DNA of 64,000 nt from Streptomyces cellostaticus (GTDB lineage: Bacteria > Actinomycetota > Actinomycetes > Streptomycetales > Streptomycetaceae), in the NCBI RefSeq assembly GCF_001513965.1, contig NZ_KQ948016.1, forward strand, positions 386,952 to 450,951, given 5' to 3'. Shown one piece after another: positions 27,862-36,632 of the stretch. The stretch's first letter is position 1. The number at the start of each line of letters is the position of its first letter. The notes under the pieces were generated by a model that saw only the letters and a list, made by a program, of their open reading frames with translations, had not been told where the DNA came from and made no database searches. The position numbers and the translations under genes are program-made.

Positions 27862-28416
27862 ATGAGTATGACGACTTCCGCAGCAGTTCCCACTGGATCC
27901 GAAGGCGCCATAACCAGCGACGGCACCGTGACCGACCGCCTGGTGGAGGCCAATCAGCAGTACGCCACCGCCTTCACTGACCCCGGCATGGACGCCCGTC
28001 CCGTGCTCCACGTGGCAGTGGTGGCCTGCATGGACGCCCGACTCGACCTGCACGCCGCGCTCGGTCTGGAGCTCGGCGACTGCCACACCATCCGCAACGC
28101 GGGCGGAGTCGTCACCGACGACGTGATCCGCTCCCTCACCATCAGCCAGCGGGCGCTCGGCACCCGCAGCGTCGTCCTGATCCACCACACAGGATGCGGT
28201 CTGGAGTCCCTCACCGAGGACTTCCGGCACGAACTGGAGATGGAGGTCGGCCAGCGCCCGGCGTGGGCGGTGGAGTCCTTCCGGGACGTCGACCAGGACG
28301 TGCGCCAGTCCATGCAGCGGGTGCGCACCTCGCCGTTCCTGCTGCACACCGACAACGTGCGCGGCTTCGTCTTCGATGTGCACACGGGCCTGCTGCGCGA
28401 GATCGACCCGGCCTGA
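27862..28416 (+). CDS. Beta-carbonic anhydrase
   Basis: A 184-residue beta-class carbonic anhydrase interconverting CO2 and bicarbonate. The zinc and catalytic residues are visible: VAVVACMDARLDLH contains the Cys and the Asp-Arg dyad, and LIHHTGCGLESL gives the His-x2-Cys ligands; TIRNAGGVVTDDVIRSL is also typical. It is shorter than plant-type enzymes and fits the compact bacterial group. There is no signal peptide, so it is cytoplasmic. I chose ATG 27862 behind GGAGGTGA; a second ATG lies six bases on. It is divergent from the wall cluster. Confidence 0.92.
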   Translation: MSMTTSAAVPTGSEGAITSDGTVTDRLVEANQQYATAFTDPGMDARPVLHVAVVACMDARLDLHAALGLELGDCHTIRNAGGVVTDDVIRSLTISQRALGTRSVVLIHHTGCGLESLTEDFRHELEMEVGQRPAWAVESFRDVDQDVRQSMQRVRTSPFLLHTDNVRGFVFDVHTGLLREIDPA

Positions 28417-28690
28417 GCCCGGCCCGACCAGGCGCACCGGCCCGCCCCGAACACCCCGCCGTACGCACACATTCCGCCGCCGGCATCGAAAACGGTGGTC
28501 GAAATGGCCGTAAGACCGACATCGTGCGGGCAGTTGTCCACAGTCGAGTGACACGAATCGGTAACGGCAGCAAGAATGCGGGGGTGTGGCGTCGCGCGGA
28601 ACTATTTCCGCGCGGTGTCCGTGTTTCGGGGTGGGCCGGTTTCGCATCGCAGAGCGTCGGCCCGAGTAAGAACGGGCCGAGGAGGGCCGG
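28417..28690 (+). promoter_or_regulatory. Leader region of the moxR operon with hairpin
   Basis: A 274-bp gap. A 9-bp stem, CGCGCGGAA / TTCCGCGCG, with loop CTAT occupies 28593-28614, about 75 bp before the moxR start. It could be the carbonic anhydrase terminator or an element of the moxR leader. The Shine-Dalgarno GGAGG is at 28681-28685. No gene is seen. Confidence 0.5.
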
Positions 28691-29730
<1,040 letters not shown>

Positions 29731-29731
<1 letters not shown>

Positions 29732-31092
29732 TGAGCGCCGGGGGGACGGGGCAGGCGGAGGCCGACCGCGGGGAGACGGGCGGCGTCCGTACGGCCCTGG
29801 CGGGGCTCACCACCCGCGGACGTTCCTTCCTGGCGGCCGGGATCGCGGCCGCGATCTGCGCGTATGTGCTGGGCCAGAGCGATCTGCTGCGGGTCGGCCT
29901 GCTGCTGGCCGTGCTGCCCCTGCTCTGCGCGACGGTGCTGTACCGCACGCGCTACCGGGTGGCGGGCAGCCGCCGGCTCTCCCCCGCGCGCGTGCCCGCC
30001 GGCAGCGAGGCCCGGGTGCACCTGCGGATGGACAACGTCTCCCGGCTGCCCACGGGCCTGCTGATGCTCCAGGACCGGGTGCCCTACGTCCTCGGGCCGC
30101 GGCCCCGCTTCGTGCTGGACCGGGTGGAGCCCGGCGGCCACCGCGAGGTGTCCTACCGGGTCCGCTCGGACCTGCGGGGCCGTTATCCGCTGGGGCCGTT
30201 GCAGCTGCGGCTGACCGACCCGTTCGGGATGTGCGAACTGACCCGGTCCTTCTCGACGTTCGACACGCTGACGGTCATCCCGCGCGTGGACCCGCTGGCA
30301 CCGGTCCGCTTCAGCGGCGAGGCCAAGGGGTACGGCGACGGGCACCAGCGCTCGCTGGCCCTGGCGGGCGAGGACGACGTGATCCCGCGCGGGTACCGCT
30401 ACGGCGACGACCTGCGCCGGGTCCACTGGCGCTCCACGGCGCGCTACGGCGAGCTGATGGTGCGCCGTGAGGAGCAGCCGCGGCGCTCCCGCTGCACGGT
30501 GCTCCTGGACACCCGGGGCATCGCCTACGAGGGCGCGGGACCCGACTCGGCCTTCGAGTGGGCCGTCTCCGGCACCGCGTCGGCCCTGGTGCACATGCTC
30601 GAACGGGGCTTCTCGGTGCGCCTGCTGACGGACAGCGGCAGCTCGGTGCCCGGCGAGGGCGCCGACGGGTTCGCGGGCGCCGGGCAGGAGACGGCGGACG
30701 CGGCCGGGCTGATGATGGACACCCTCGCGGTGATCGACCACTCCGACGGCACGGGCCTGTCCCGGGCGTACGACGTGCTGCGCGGCGGGAGCGAGGGGCT
30801 GCTGGTCGCCTTCCTGGGCGATCTCGACGAGGAGCAGGCCGCGGTGGTGGCCAAGATGCGCCAGCGCAGCGGCGGCGCGGTCGCCTTCGTACTGGACCCC
30901 GACATCTGGGTGCGCGAGGCGACCGATGTGCCGGGCCCGGGCGACAGACACGAGGAACGGCTGCGCATGCTGCGCGAGGCGGGCTGGACGGCGCTGAGCG
31001 TGCCGCGCGGCGCCTCGCTGAACGATCTGTGGCGGCAGGCGGACCGGGAACGCTCGGGCCTGGCCGCCGTGAGCGGGGAGGCACTGGGATGA
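29731..31092 (+). CDS. DUF58 (VWA-like) protein
   Basis: A 453-residue membrane-anchored protein. Two hydrophobic segments (AAGIAAAICAYVLG and VGLLLAVLPLLCATVLY, residues ~35-70) precede a beta-rich region, and the DUF58 core is marked by DVIPRGYRYGDDLRRVHWRS and GELMVRREEQPRRSRCTVLL. DUF58 proteins resemble von Willebrand A domains and are encoded with MoxR ATPases, probably as the client or adaptor. I chose ATG 29731, one base overlapping the moxR stop; a GTG directly before it is also in frame. The function is unproven. Confidence 0.92.
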
Positions 31093-33476
31093 GCGGGCGG
31101 GCACGACTGGCGCTGTGCGCCGCCGCGGCCACGCTGATGGCCTCGTGCGCACTGCTGCCCCTGGTCGACCGGCCCACGTGGCTGCTGCAGGCGGTCCTGC
31201 TGGTCGCCGTGCAGACCGGGGTGGGTGCGGCGGCCCGGCGGGTGCCGCTGGCGCGGCCGCTGACCGTGGCGGCGCAGGCCCTGGTCACGCTGATGCTGCT
31301 GACCCTGGTCTTCGCCCGGCAGCAGGCGATCATCGGGCTCGTGCCCGGCCCGGACGCCTTCCGGTACTTCGCCGACCTGCTCCAGCAGGGCTCGAACGAC
31401 GTCAGCCAGTACGCGATACCGGCACCGCTCACCGACGGCATCAAGCTGATGCTGATCGGCGGGGTCCTGGGCATCGGCCTGCTGGTGGACACCCTCGCGG
31501 TGACCTTCCGCAGCGCGGCCCCGGCCGGTCTGCCGCTGCTCGCGCTGTACTCGGTGGCCGCCGGGCTGTCCCACGGCGCCGCCGACTGGCTGTGGTTCCT
31601 GGTCGCGGCGGCGGGCTATCTGATGCTGCTGCTCGCCGAGGGCCGGGACCGGCTGGCCCAGTGGGGCCGCGTCTTCGGCGGCGCGCCTCGCATCCCGGGC
31701 GACCCGGAGAGCGGCGCGGTGGCCCCGGTGCGCACCGGGCGCCGGATCGGCGCGGTCGCCCTCGGCGTCGCCCTGGTGGTGCCGCTCGCCCTGCCCGCGA
31801 TGCAGGGCGGCCTGCTGGACGCCGCGGGAACGGGCGTCGGCGCGGGCCACGGGAACGGCGGCACGATCTCCGCGGTCAACCCCCTGGTGTCGCTGCGCGA
31901 CAGCCTGAACGTGGACAACGACCGCCAGGTGCTGTCCGTGAAGACCAGTGCCAACGACCTCTCGGACATGTACCTGCGGATCGTGTCCCTGGACGACTTC
32001 GACGGCACGACCTGGAAGCCGTCCCAGCGGCACATCACCGGCCTGCCGGACCTCCTCCCCACGCCCATCGGACTGAGCACGGACGTCAAGCGCACCACCG
32101 TGAAGTCGACGATCACGGCGGCGGACTGGTACGCGCAGGACTGGCTGCCGATGCCGTACCCGCCGAGCGGGGTGAGGGTCAGCGGCAACTGGCGCTACGA
32201 ACCGGTCGGCATGACGCTCGTCGGCGACCACGGCCAGAACACACGCGGCGAGACCTACCAGGTGACCAGCCTGGACGTGCAGCCGTCCGCCGGGCAGCTG
32301 GCCGACGCGCCGCAGCCGCCGGCGGCCCTGAAGCGCGAGTACACCAAGGTGCCGTCCAAGCTGCCGAAGGTGGTGGCCCAGACCGCCAAGGAGATCACCG
32401 CGGGTTCGGCCAGCCACTACGACGAGGCGGTCAAGCTCCAGGACTACTTCGCCGTGACCGGCGGATTCCAGTACGACACCCAGGTGGAGGTCGGCCACGG
32501 CCCGGACGCGATTGCCAACTTCCTGAAGAAGAAGCAGGGTTTCTGCGTCCACTTCTCCTTCGCGATGGCGGCGATGGCCCGCACACTCGGCATCCCGGCC
32601 CGGGTGGCGGTGGGCTTCGCGCCCGGCACCCCGCAGGCGGACGGCACGGTCTCGGTGACCCTGAAGGACGCGCACGCCTGGCCCGAGCTGTACTTCGAGG
32701 GCGTGGGCTGGACCCGCTTCGAGCCGACCCCGACCCGGGGCACCACGCCGTCGTACACCCAGTCGGACACGCCCGGCAGTTCGCTGCCGGACGAGGCCCT
32801 GCCGTCCCACGGTTCGTCCACGGCGCCCTCGGCGGCCCCCTCGCCGAGCGACAGTTGCACGGCCCAGCTGCGCAAGCTCGACGCCTGTGACAGCCCGTCC
32901 GCGGCGGTGGCGCAGGCGAGCGGTGGCGGCGGCACGTGGCGCTGGCTGTGGTACGTGCTGACCGGGCTCGGTGTCCTGGCCGTCCTGGCGGTTCCGCTGT
33001 CGCCCCTGCTGTGGCGGGCGCGCGTGCGGTCGCTACGGCTCGGCGCGCACGCCCGGACCGAGGAGGGCGCGGCGGCGCACACGCTGGCAGCCTGGCAGGA
33101 GCTGACCGACAGCGCCTGGGACGTCGGCGTCCTGCCGGACGAGTCGCAGACGCCGCGCAAGGCGGCCGCCCGGATCGTCCGGCTGGGCCATCTCGATGCG
33201 ACGGCCGGTGCCGCGGTGCACCGGGTGGCGGACGCGGTGGAACAGGTGCTGTACGCGCCCCGGCCGCGCCCGGTGGCGGGCCTGGCCGAGGACGTGCGCC
33301 AGGTGATCGCCGCGCTGAACGGCACGGTGAGCGGGCCGACGCGGCTGCGGGCGCGGTTCGCACCGCGCTCGGCCGTCCGGGTGCTGTGGGCGGTGTCGGC
33401 CTGGTCGGCGGCGCTCAGGGCCCGTGCGGTGGCGGCCCGGCCGACGCTGCGCAGGCCTTCGGGCCAGCAGGGCTGA
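31089..33476 (+). CDS. Transglutaminase-like membrane protein (DUF3488 / TgpA type)
   Basis: A 795-residue protein with about six N-terminal membrane segments (residues 1-240), a long extracytoplasmic region holding a transglutaminase core, another membrane segment (~620-640), and a C-terminal cytoplasmic domain of ~150 residues. The catalytic Cys is in KKKQGFCVHFSFAMAAMART and the His in LKDAHAWPELYFEGVGWTRF, as in papain-like transglutaminases. Targets are unknown; the family may cross-link or cleave surface proteins. The ATG overlaps the DUF58 stop as ATGA. A strong bidirectional hairpin follows. Confidence 0.93.
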   Translation: MSGRARLALCAAAATLMASCALLPLVDRPTWLLQAVLLVAVQTGVGAAARRVPLARPLTVAAQALVTLMLLTLVFARQQAIIGLVPGPDAFRYFADLLQQGSNDVSQYAIPAPLTDGIKLMLIGGVLGIGLLVDTLAVTFRSAAPAGLPLLALYSVAAGLSHGAADWLWFLVAAAGYLMLLLAEGRDRLAQWGRVFGGAPRIPGDPESGAVAPVRTGRRIGAVALGVALVVPLALPAMQGGLLDAAGTGVGAGHGNGGTISAVNPLVSLRDSLNVDNDRQVLSVKTSANDLSDMYLRIVSLDDFDGTTWKPSQRHITGLPDLLPTPIGLSTDVKRTTVKSTITAADWYAQDWLPMPYPPSGVRVSGNWRYEPVGMTLVGDHGQNTRGETYQVTSLDVQPSAGQLADAPQPPAALKREYTKVPSKLPKVVAQTAKEITAGSASHYDEAVKLQDYFAVTGGFQYDTQVEVGHGPDAIANFLKKKQGFCVHFSFAMAAMARTLGIPARVAVGFAPGTPQADGTVSVTLKDAHAWPELYFEGVGWTRFEPTPTRGTTPSYTQSDTPGSSLPDEALPSHGSSTAPSAAPSPSDSCTAQLRKLDACDSPSAAVAQASGGGGTWRWLWYVLTGLGVLAVLAVPLSPLLWRARVRSLRLGAHARTEEGAAAHTLAAWQELTDSAWDVGVLPDESQTPRKAAARIVRLGHLDATAGAAVHRVADAVEQVLYAPRPRPVAGLAEDVRQVIAALNGTVSGPTRLRARFAPRSAVRVLWAVSAWSAALRARAVAARPTLRRPSGQQG

Positions 33477-33492
33477 GGTTTCAGGGCAGCAC

Positions 33493-33542
33493 GACATGCG
33501 TGAGGGGTGACCACCCACAGGTGATCACCCCTCACGCATGTC
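33493..33542. terminator. Bidirectional terminator hairpin
   Basis: A near-perfect inverted repeat: 18 paired bases beginning GACATGCGTGAGGGG, one C-A mismatch, four more pairs and a CACA loop. It lies between the convergent transglutaminase and DUF3040 genes and should stop transcripts from both sides, although no U-run is present. Confidence 0.9.
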
Positions 33543-33571
33543 TGCTGTTGTCCGCTGAAACCGCCGTGCGG

Positions 33572-33961
33572 TCAGTGGCCCTGTTGTTCGTCCCGGCGGC
33601 GCTGCCAGCGCTGCTCGATCCGGTCCATCACGGAGCGCTTCTGCCGTGCCTGGCGGCGCGGGGCGCCCGCGGCGGGCTGCTCACCCGGCTTGGGGGCTTT
33701 CCGCCAGCCCGTGACGGCGAGTACGGCGCAGCCCAGCATGACGAGGAAACCCACCACGCTGACCCAGATCTGCTGTGCGACCATTCCGGCCATGAGGAGC
33801 GCGATACCCACGAGGAAGCCCGCGACCGCCTGGTAGACCCGCCGCCGGGTGTACGTCCGCAGCCCACTTCCCTCAAGCGCCGACGCGAACTTGGGATCTT
33901 CGGCGTACAGCGCTCGCTCCATTTGCTCGAGCATGCGCTGCTCGTGCTCCGAGAGCGGCAC
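33572..33961 (-). CDS. DUF3040 small membrane protein
   Basis: A 129-residue protein. The conserved N-terminal part (MPLSEHEQRMLEQMERALYA, then EDPKFASALE) is the DUF3040 signature. Two membrane segments follow (AVAGFLVGIALLMAGMVAQQ and VSVVGFLVMLGCAVLAVTG), then a basic tail rich in Arg and Gln. The family is actinobacterial and often lies next to the division cluster, suggesting a role in wall growth or sporulation; that is inference. The GTG start at 33961 has GGAGGAC upstream. The gap upstream (33962-34238) contains an AT-rich TATGAT on the minus strand at 34148-34153 that could be its -10 element. Confidence 0.9.
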   Translation of the reverse strand: MPLSEHEQRMLEQMERALYAEDPKFASALEGSGLRTYTRRRVYQAVAGFLVGIALLMAGMVAQQIWVSVVGFLVMLGCAVLAVTGWRKAPKPGEQPAAGAPRRQARQKRSVMDRIEQRWQRRRDEQQGH

Positions 33962-34220
33962 GGAGTCCTCCTCATCGTGCAGTCGCCGGGGCGACCCGGG
34001 GGGTCCCTTCAGGATAGGCAGGGAATCGCCCCCGTGAAACCCGCCCCTCTACGCCAATTGGCCAACCGAAATCCGCCATGGTGGGTCCGGCTCGCTGAGG
34101 CTTCCATTCCCCGGCAGCCGACCCGTCATGCCGGTCGGTATAGCTCGATCATACGGCGCAAACCGCTCGATCGGGCGTCTTGTGGCGTACTCCATCTGCT
34201 GCCGAGCGCCTGATCAGCGG
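33962..34220 (-). promoter_or_regulatory. Upstream region of the DUF3040 gene
   Basis: About 260 bp without a gene. The minus strand holds TATGAT (34148-34153) and the nearby palindromic GATCGAGC stretch. No clear -35 sequence is found at 16-18 bp. The right edge is the methyltransferase terminator. Confidence 0.4.
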
Positions 34221-34258
34221 CGGGTGCCGCGGAGGCACTCAGGCCTCCGCGGCACCCG
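34221..34258 (-). terminator. Hairpin at the 3' end of the methyltransferase gene
   Basis: A perfect 16-bp stem (34221-34236 with 34243-34258) and six-base loop ACTCAG; the stop codon of the methyltransferase gene (34239-34241) lies in the loop. The stem is extremely stable but lacks a U-run. Confidence 0.8.
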
Positions 34259-35009
34259 GCGTCTCACCGAGCACATGGAGCTGGGTGGCGACGGAATGGA
34301 AGGCGGGCAACTCGGCCGCGGCGGCCTCCAGCTTCAGCAGGGCGTCGAGCGCACCGGGCTCGGTGTCCACCAGGACGCCGGGCACGAGGTCGGCGAAGAC
34401 CCGTACGCCGTGCACGGCGCCGATCTTCAGGCCCGCGCCCTCGACCAGCGCGGTGAGCTGCTCGGCGGTGAAGCGGCGCGGCATCGGGTCCCCGGCGCCC
34501 CAGCGGCCCTCCGGGTCCTCCAGGGCCTGCTTGGCCTCCTTGAAGTGACCGGCGAGGGCCCGGGCGAGGACGGCGCCGCCGAGCCCGGCGGCGAGCAGGC
34601 TGAGGACGCCCTCGGAGCGCAGCGCGGCCACCGCGTTGCGGACGCCCTCGGCGGGGTCGTCGACGTACTCCAGGACGCCGTGGCACAGCACCGCGTCGTA
34701 GCCGCCGCGCTCGACCACGTCGAACAGGCCGTGGGCGTCGCCCTGGACACCCCTGACCCGATCGGCGACGCCGGCCTCGGCGGCGCGGCGCTCCAGCGCG
34801 AACAGCGCGTTCGGGCTGGGGTCGACGACGGTGACGCGGTGGCCGAGGCGGGCGAGGGGCACAGCGAAGTTGCCGCTGCCGCCTCCGGTGTCGAGCACGT
34901 CCAGCGACTCCCGCCCCGTGGCCTTGACCCGGCGGTCGAGGGCGTCCTGGAGGACCTCCCAGACCACGGCGGTACGGAGAGAGGCGCGGGGGCGCATCGG
35001 GTCCGACAC
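34239..35009 (-). CDS. Class I SAM-dependent methyltransferase
   Basis: A 256-residue methyltransferase. The SAM-binding motif I is VLDTGGGSGNFAVPLARLG (residues ~38-56), followed by VTVVDPSPNALFALERRAAE with the acidic residue at the end of strand 2, and YDAVLCHGVLEYVDDPAEG as motif IV region. The substrate cannot be told from sequence; the overall shape resembles UbiE/SmtA-like small-molecule or tRNA enzymes. The GTG start at 35009 has GAGGAG nine bases upstream. It follows the HEPN gene by about 120 bp on the same strand. Confidence 0.88.
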   Translation of the reverse strand: MSDPMRPRASLRTAVVWEVLQDALDRRVKATGRESLDVLDTGGGSGNFAVPLARLGHRVTVVDPSPNALFALERRAAEAGVADRVRGVQGDAHGLFDVVERGGYDAVLCHGVLEYVDDPAEGVRNAVAALRSEGVLSLLAAGLGGAVLARALAGHFKEAKQALEDPEGRWGAGDPMPRRFTAEQLTALVEGAGLKIGAVHGVRVFADLVPGVLVDTEPGALDALLKLEAAAAELPAFHSVATQLHVLGETPGAAEA

Positions 35010-35133
35010 GGCAGTTGACTCCTCGGCAGGGCGGAAGGCTTCAGGCGACCTCCACCCTATTGCCTCCGGTGCCGTACCCGGTCACCGTGGCGGCATGCAC
35101 CCCTGGGCGTCTCACACGGCGGACCATCGGTGG

Positions 35134-35697
35134 TCAGCCCGCGTCCGGGAGGTCGCCGCGGGTGCTCGCGGTGTCCTGCTCGCCGGTGTCCCGGCGGGGC
35201 TGGGGCAGGACGGGCTGGAGCACCAGCATCCGCTCGACGATCCGGAGGAACATCGCCACGTCGCGTATCAGGTCGTCGGCGTCCCGCTGTCCGGCCGCAC
35301 CGTCGATGCCGGCCTCGGCGCGGGCGCGGCGGGCGGCGCCGGAGGCGAAGAGCGCGCTCCACTCGGTCAGTTCGGGTGCGATCTCGGGGAGTACCTCCCA
35401 GGCGCTGCGGATGCGGGCCCGGCGGCGCGGGGAGGTCTCGGGGCGGCCCCGGGCGGCGAGGACGGCGGCGGCGGTGCGCAGGGCGGCGAGGTGGGCCGTC
35501 GCGTAGCGCTCGTTGGGCGATTCCAGGACGGTGGCCTCGTCGAGGCCGGCCCGGGCCTGGGCGAGCAGGTCGAGGACTGCGGGCGGGGCCGTGGCCCGGC
35601 GGAGCACGGGGTGCACATCGCTCGCCGGGCCGGTCAGTGAGGGGGCAGGGCCGGTGGCGCGGCGCCGGTGGGCGGCGGCTGCGGAGGAGTTGGCCAT
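35134..35697 (-). CDS. SAV_6107-type HEPN-domain protein
   Basis: A 187-residue mostly helical protein. The core (residues ~30-150) reads VLDLLAQARAGLDEATVLES, then NERYATAHLAALRTAAAVLA, with the final helix RDADDLIRDVAMFLRIVERM. This matches the actinobacterial HEPN family named after SAV_6107. HEPN domains often act as RNases or nucleic acid-binding partners, but the canonical R-x4-6-H RNase motif is not obvious here, so activity is doubtful. Both ends are disordered. It is divergent from the ABC/YhgE/TetR unit and shares its promoter region. Confidence 0.8.
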   Translation of the reverse strand: MANSSAAAAHRRRATGPAPSLTGPASDVHPVLRRATAPPAVLDLLAQARAGLDEATVLESPNERYATAHLAALRTAAAVLAARGRPETSPRRRARIRSAWEVLPEIAPELTEWSALFASGAARRARAEAGIDGAAGQRDADDLIRDVAMFLRIVERMLVLQPVLPQPRRDTGEQDTASTRGDLPDAG

Positions 35698-35787
35698 GAC
35701 GAACCTCCTGTCGTCTGGGTGACGGCACAGGTGCCGTATGTGCCCATCGTGCGGTATGGCACTGACAATCCGTTCTGACCTGGGCTT

Positions 35788-35816
35788 TTGCCTCGCTCGC
35801 AGGTTCGGGCGTATTT
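35788..35816 (+). promoter_or_regulatory. Candidate promoter of the ABC-YhgE-TetR operon
   Basis: TTGCCT (35788-35793) and an AT-rich GTATTT (35811-35816) are 17 bp apart and resemble -35 and -10 elements. The palindrome at 35821-35834 begins five bases downstream, where a repressor would block polymerase. Confidence 0.5.
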
Positions 35817-35820
35817 TTGC

Positions 35821-35834
35821 ACTGACCAGTCAGT
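35821..35834. promoter_or_regulatory. TetR-like operator ACTGACCAGTCAGT
   Basis: A perfect 6+2+6 inverted repeat (ACTGAC-CA-GTCAGT) overlaps the expected transcription start of the operon that ends with a TetR regulator gene. TetR proteins commonly bind such TGAC-centred palindromes and repress their own operon. The partner is inferred from proximity. Confidence 0.65.
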
Positions 35835-35864
35835 TCAAAGAATGGCAAGCAGGCAGGGGGGCTT

Positions 35865-36632
35865 GTGGACGGCGTGGACGTCACAGCCGAGGACCTCGGG
35901 CTCAAGGGGCCGCGGGGGTGGGCCTTTTGCGACATCACTTTCGACGCGGAGCCCGGCTCACTGATCGCGGTCGAGGGACCGTCCGGCTCCGGCCGTACGA
36001 GTCTGCTGCTCGCGCTCACGGGACGGATGAAGGCCACCGCGGGAGCGGCGACGGTGGGCGGGATCGCACTTCCCCGCCACATGGCGGCCGTGCGCCGCGT
36101 CGGCGCCGTGGCCAACGTGGCCGGTGTCACCGACCTGGAACCGGCCCTGACCGTCGGGGAGCACCTGCGCGAACGGGCCCTGCTGCAGCGCAGGTTCGGG
36201 GACACCTTGCGTGAGCTGCTGCGGCCCCGTCCGCAGCGTGCCCACGAGGCACGGCTGCGCGTCGACGCGGCCCTGGCCGCCGCCGGACTCGCCCCGGAGA
36301 CGCTCCCCAAGGGCTCCCGGACGGCCGTACGCGACCTGGAGCGGCTGGAGGAGCTGCGCCTGTCCATCGCGCTGGCCCTCCTCGGCCGGCCCCGGCTGCT
36401 CGGGGTCGACGATGTCGACCTGAAGCTCTCGGACGCCGAGCGCGCCGAGGTCTGGGACCTGCTGCGGTCCCTCACGCGCGCGGGGACGACGGTCGTGGCC
36501 GTGTGCCGCACCGCCCCCGAGGACTGCGTTCGCGTTCCCACCCGCCGGAACAGCGATCCCACCCGCCAGAGCAACGACAAGAGCGACCAGAAGGAGGAGG
36601 CCGATGCGCTCGCCGAGGCTGGCCGCGCTTGA
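35865..36632 (+). CDS. Degenerate ABC-type ATPase
   Basis: A 255-residue ABC ATP-binding protein with several non-canonical key residues. Walker A is GPSGSGRTS (38-46), with Arg44 where Lys is expected. The signature position reads LERLEELR (158-165) rather than LSGGQ. Walker B is LLGVDDVD (178-185), with Asp183 in place of the catalytic Glu, and the H-loop His is Cys in VVAVCR. ATP hydrolysis may be weak or absent. The first 20 bases of the YhgE gene overlap its end, so the two products probably work together. GTG 35865 follows AGGGGGG. The tail after ~225 is polar and disordered. Confidence 0.85.
   Translation: MDGVDVTAEDLGLKGPRGWAFCDITFDAEPGSLIAVEGPSGSGRTSLLLALTGRMKATAGAATVGGIALPRHMAAVRRVGAVANVAGVTDLEPALTVGEHLRERALLQRRFGDTLRELLRPRPQRAHEARLRVDAALAAAGLAPETLPKGSRTAVRDLERLEELRLSIALALLGRPRLLGVDDVDLKLSDAERAEVWDLLRSLTRAGTTVVAVCRTAPEDCVRVPTRRNSDPTRQSNDKSDQKEEADALAEAGRA

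Noticed and set aside
35134..35697. HEPN protein as a toxin of a toxin-antitoxin pair
   Set aside because: No small partner gene (MNT or similar) is adjacent and the RNase motif is not evident.
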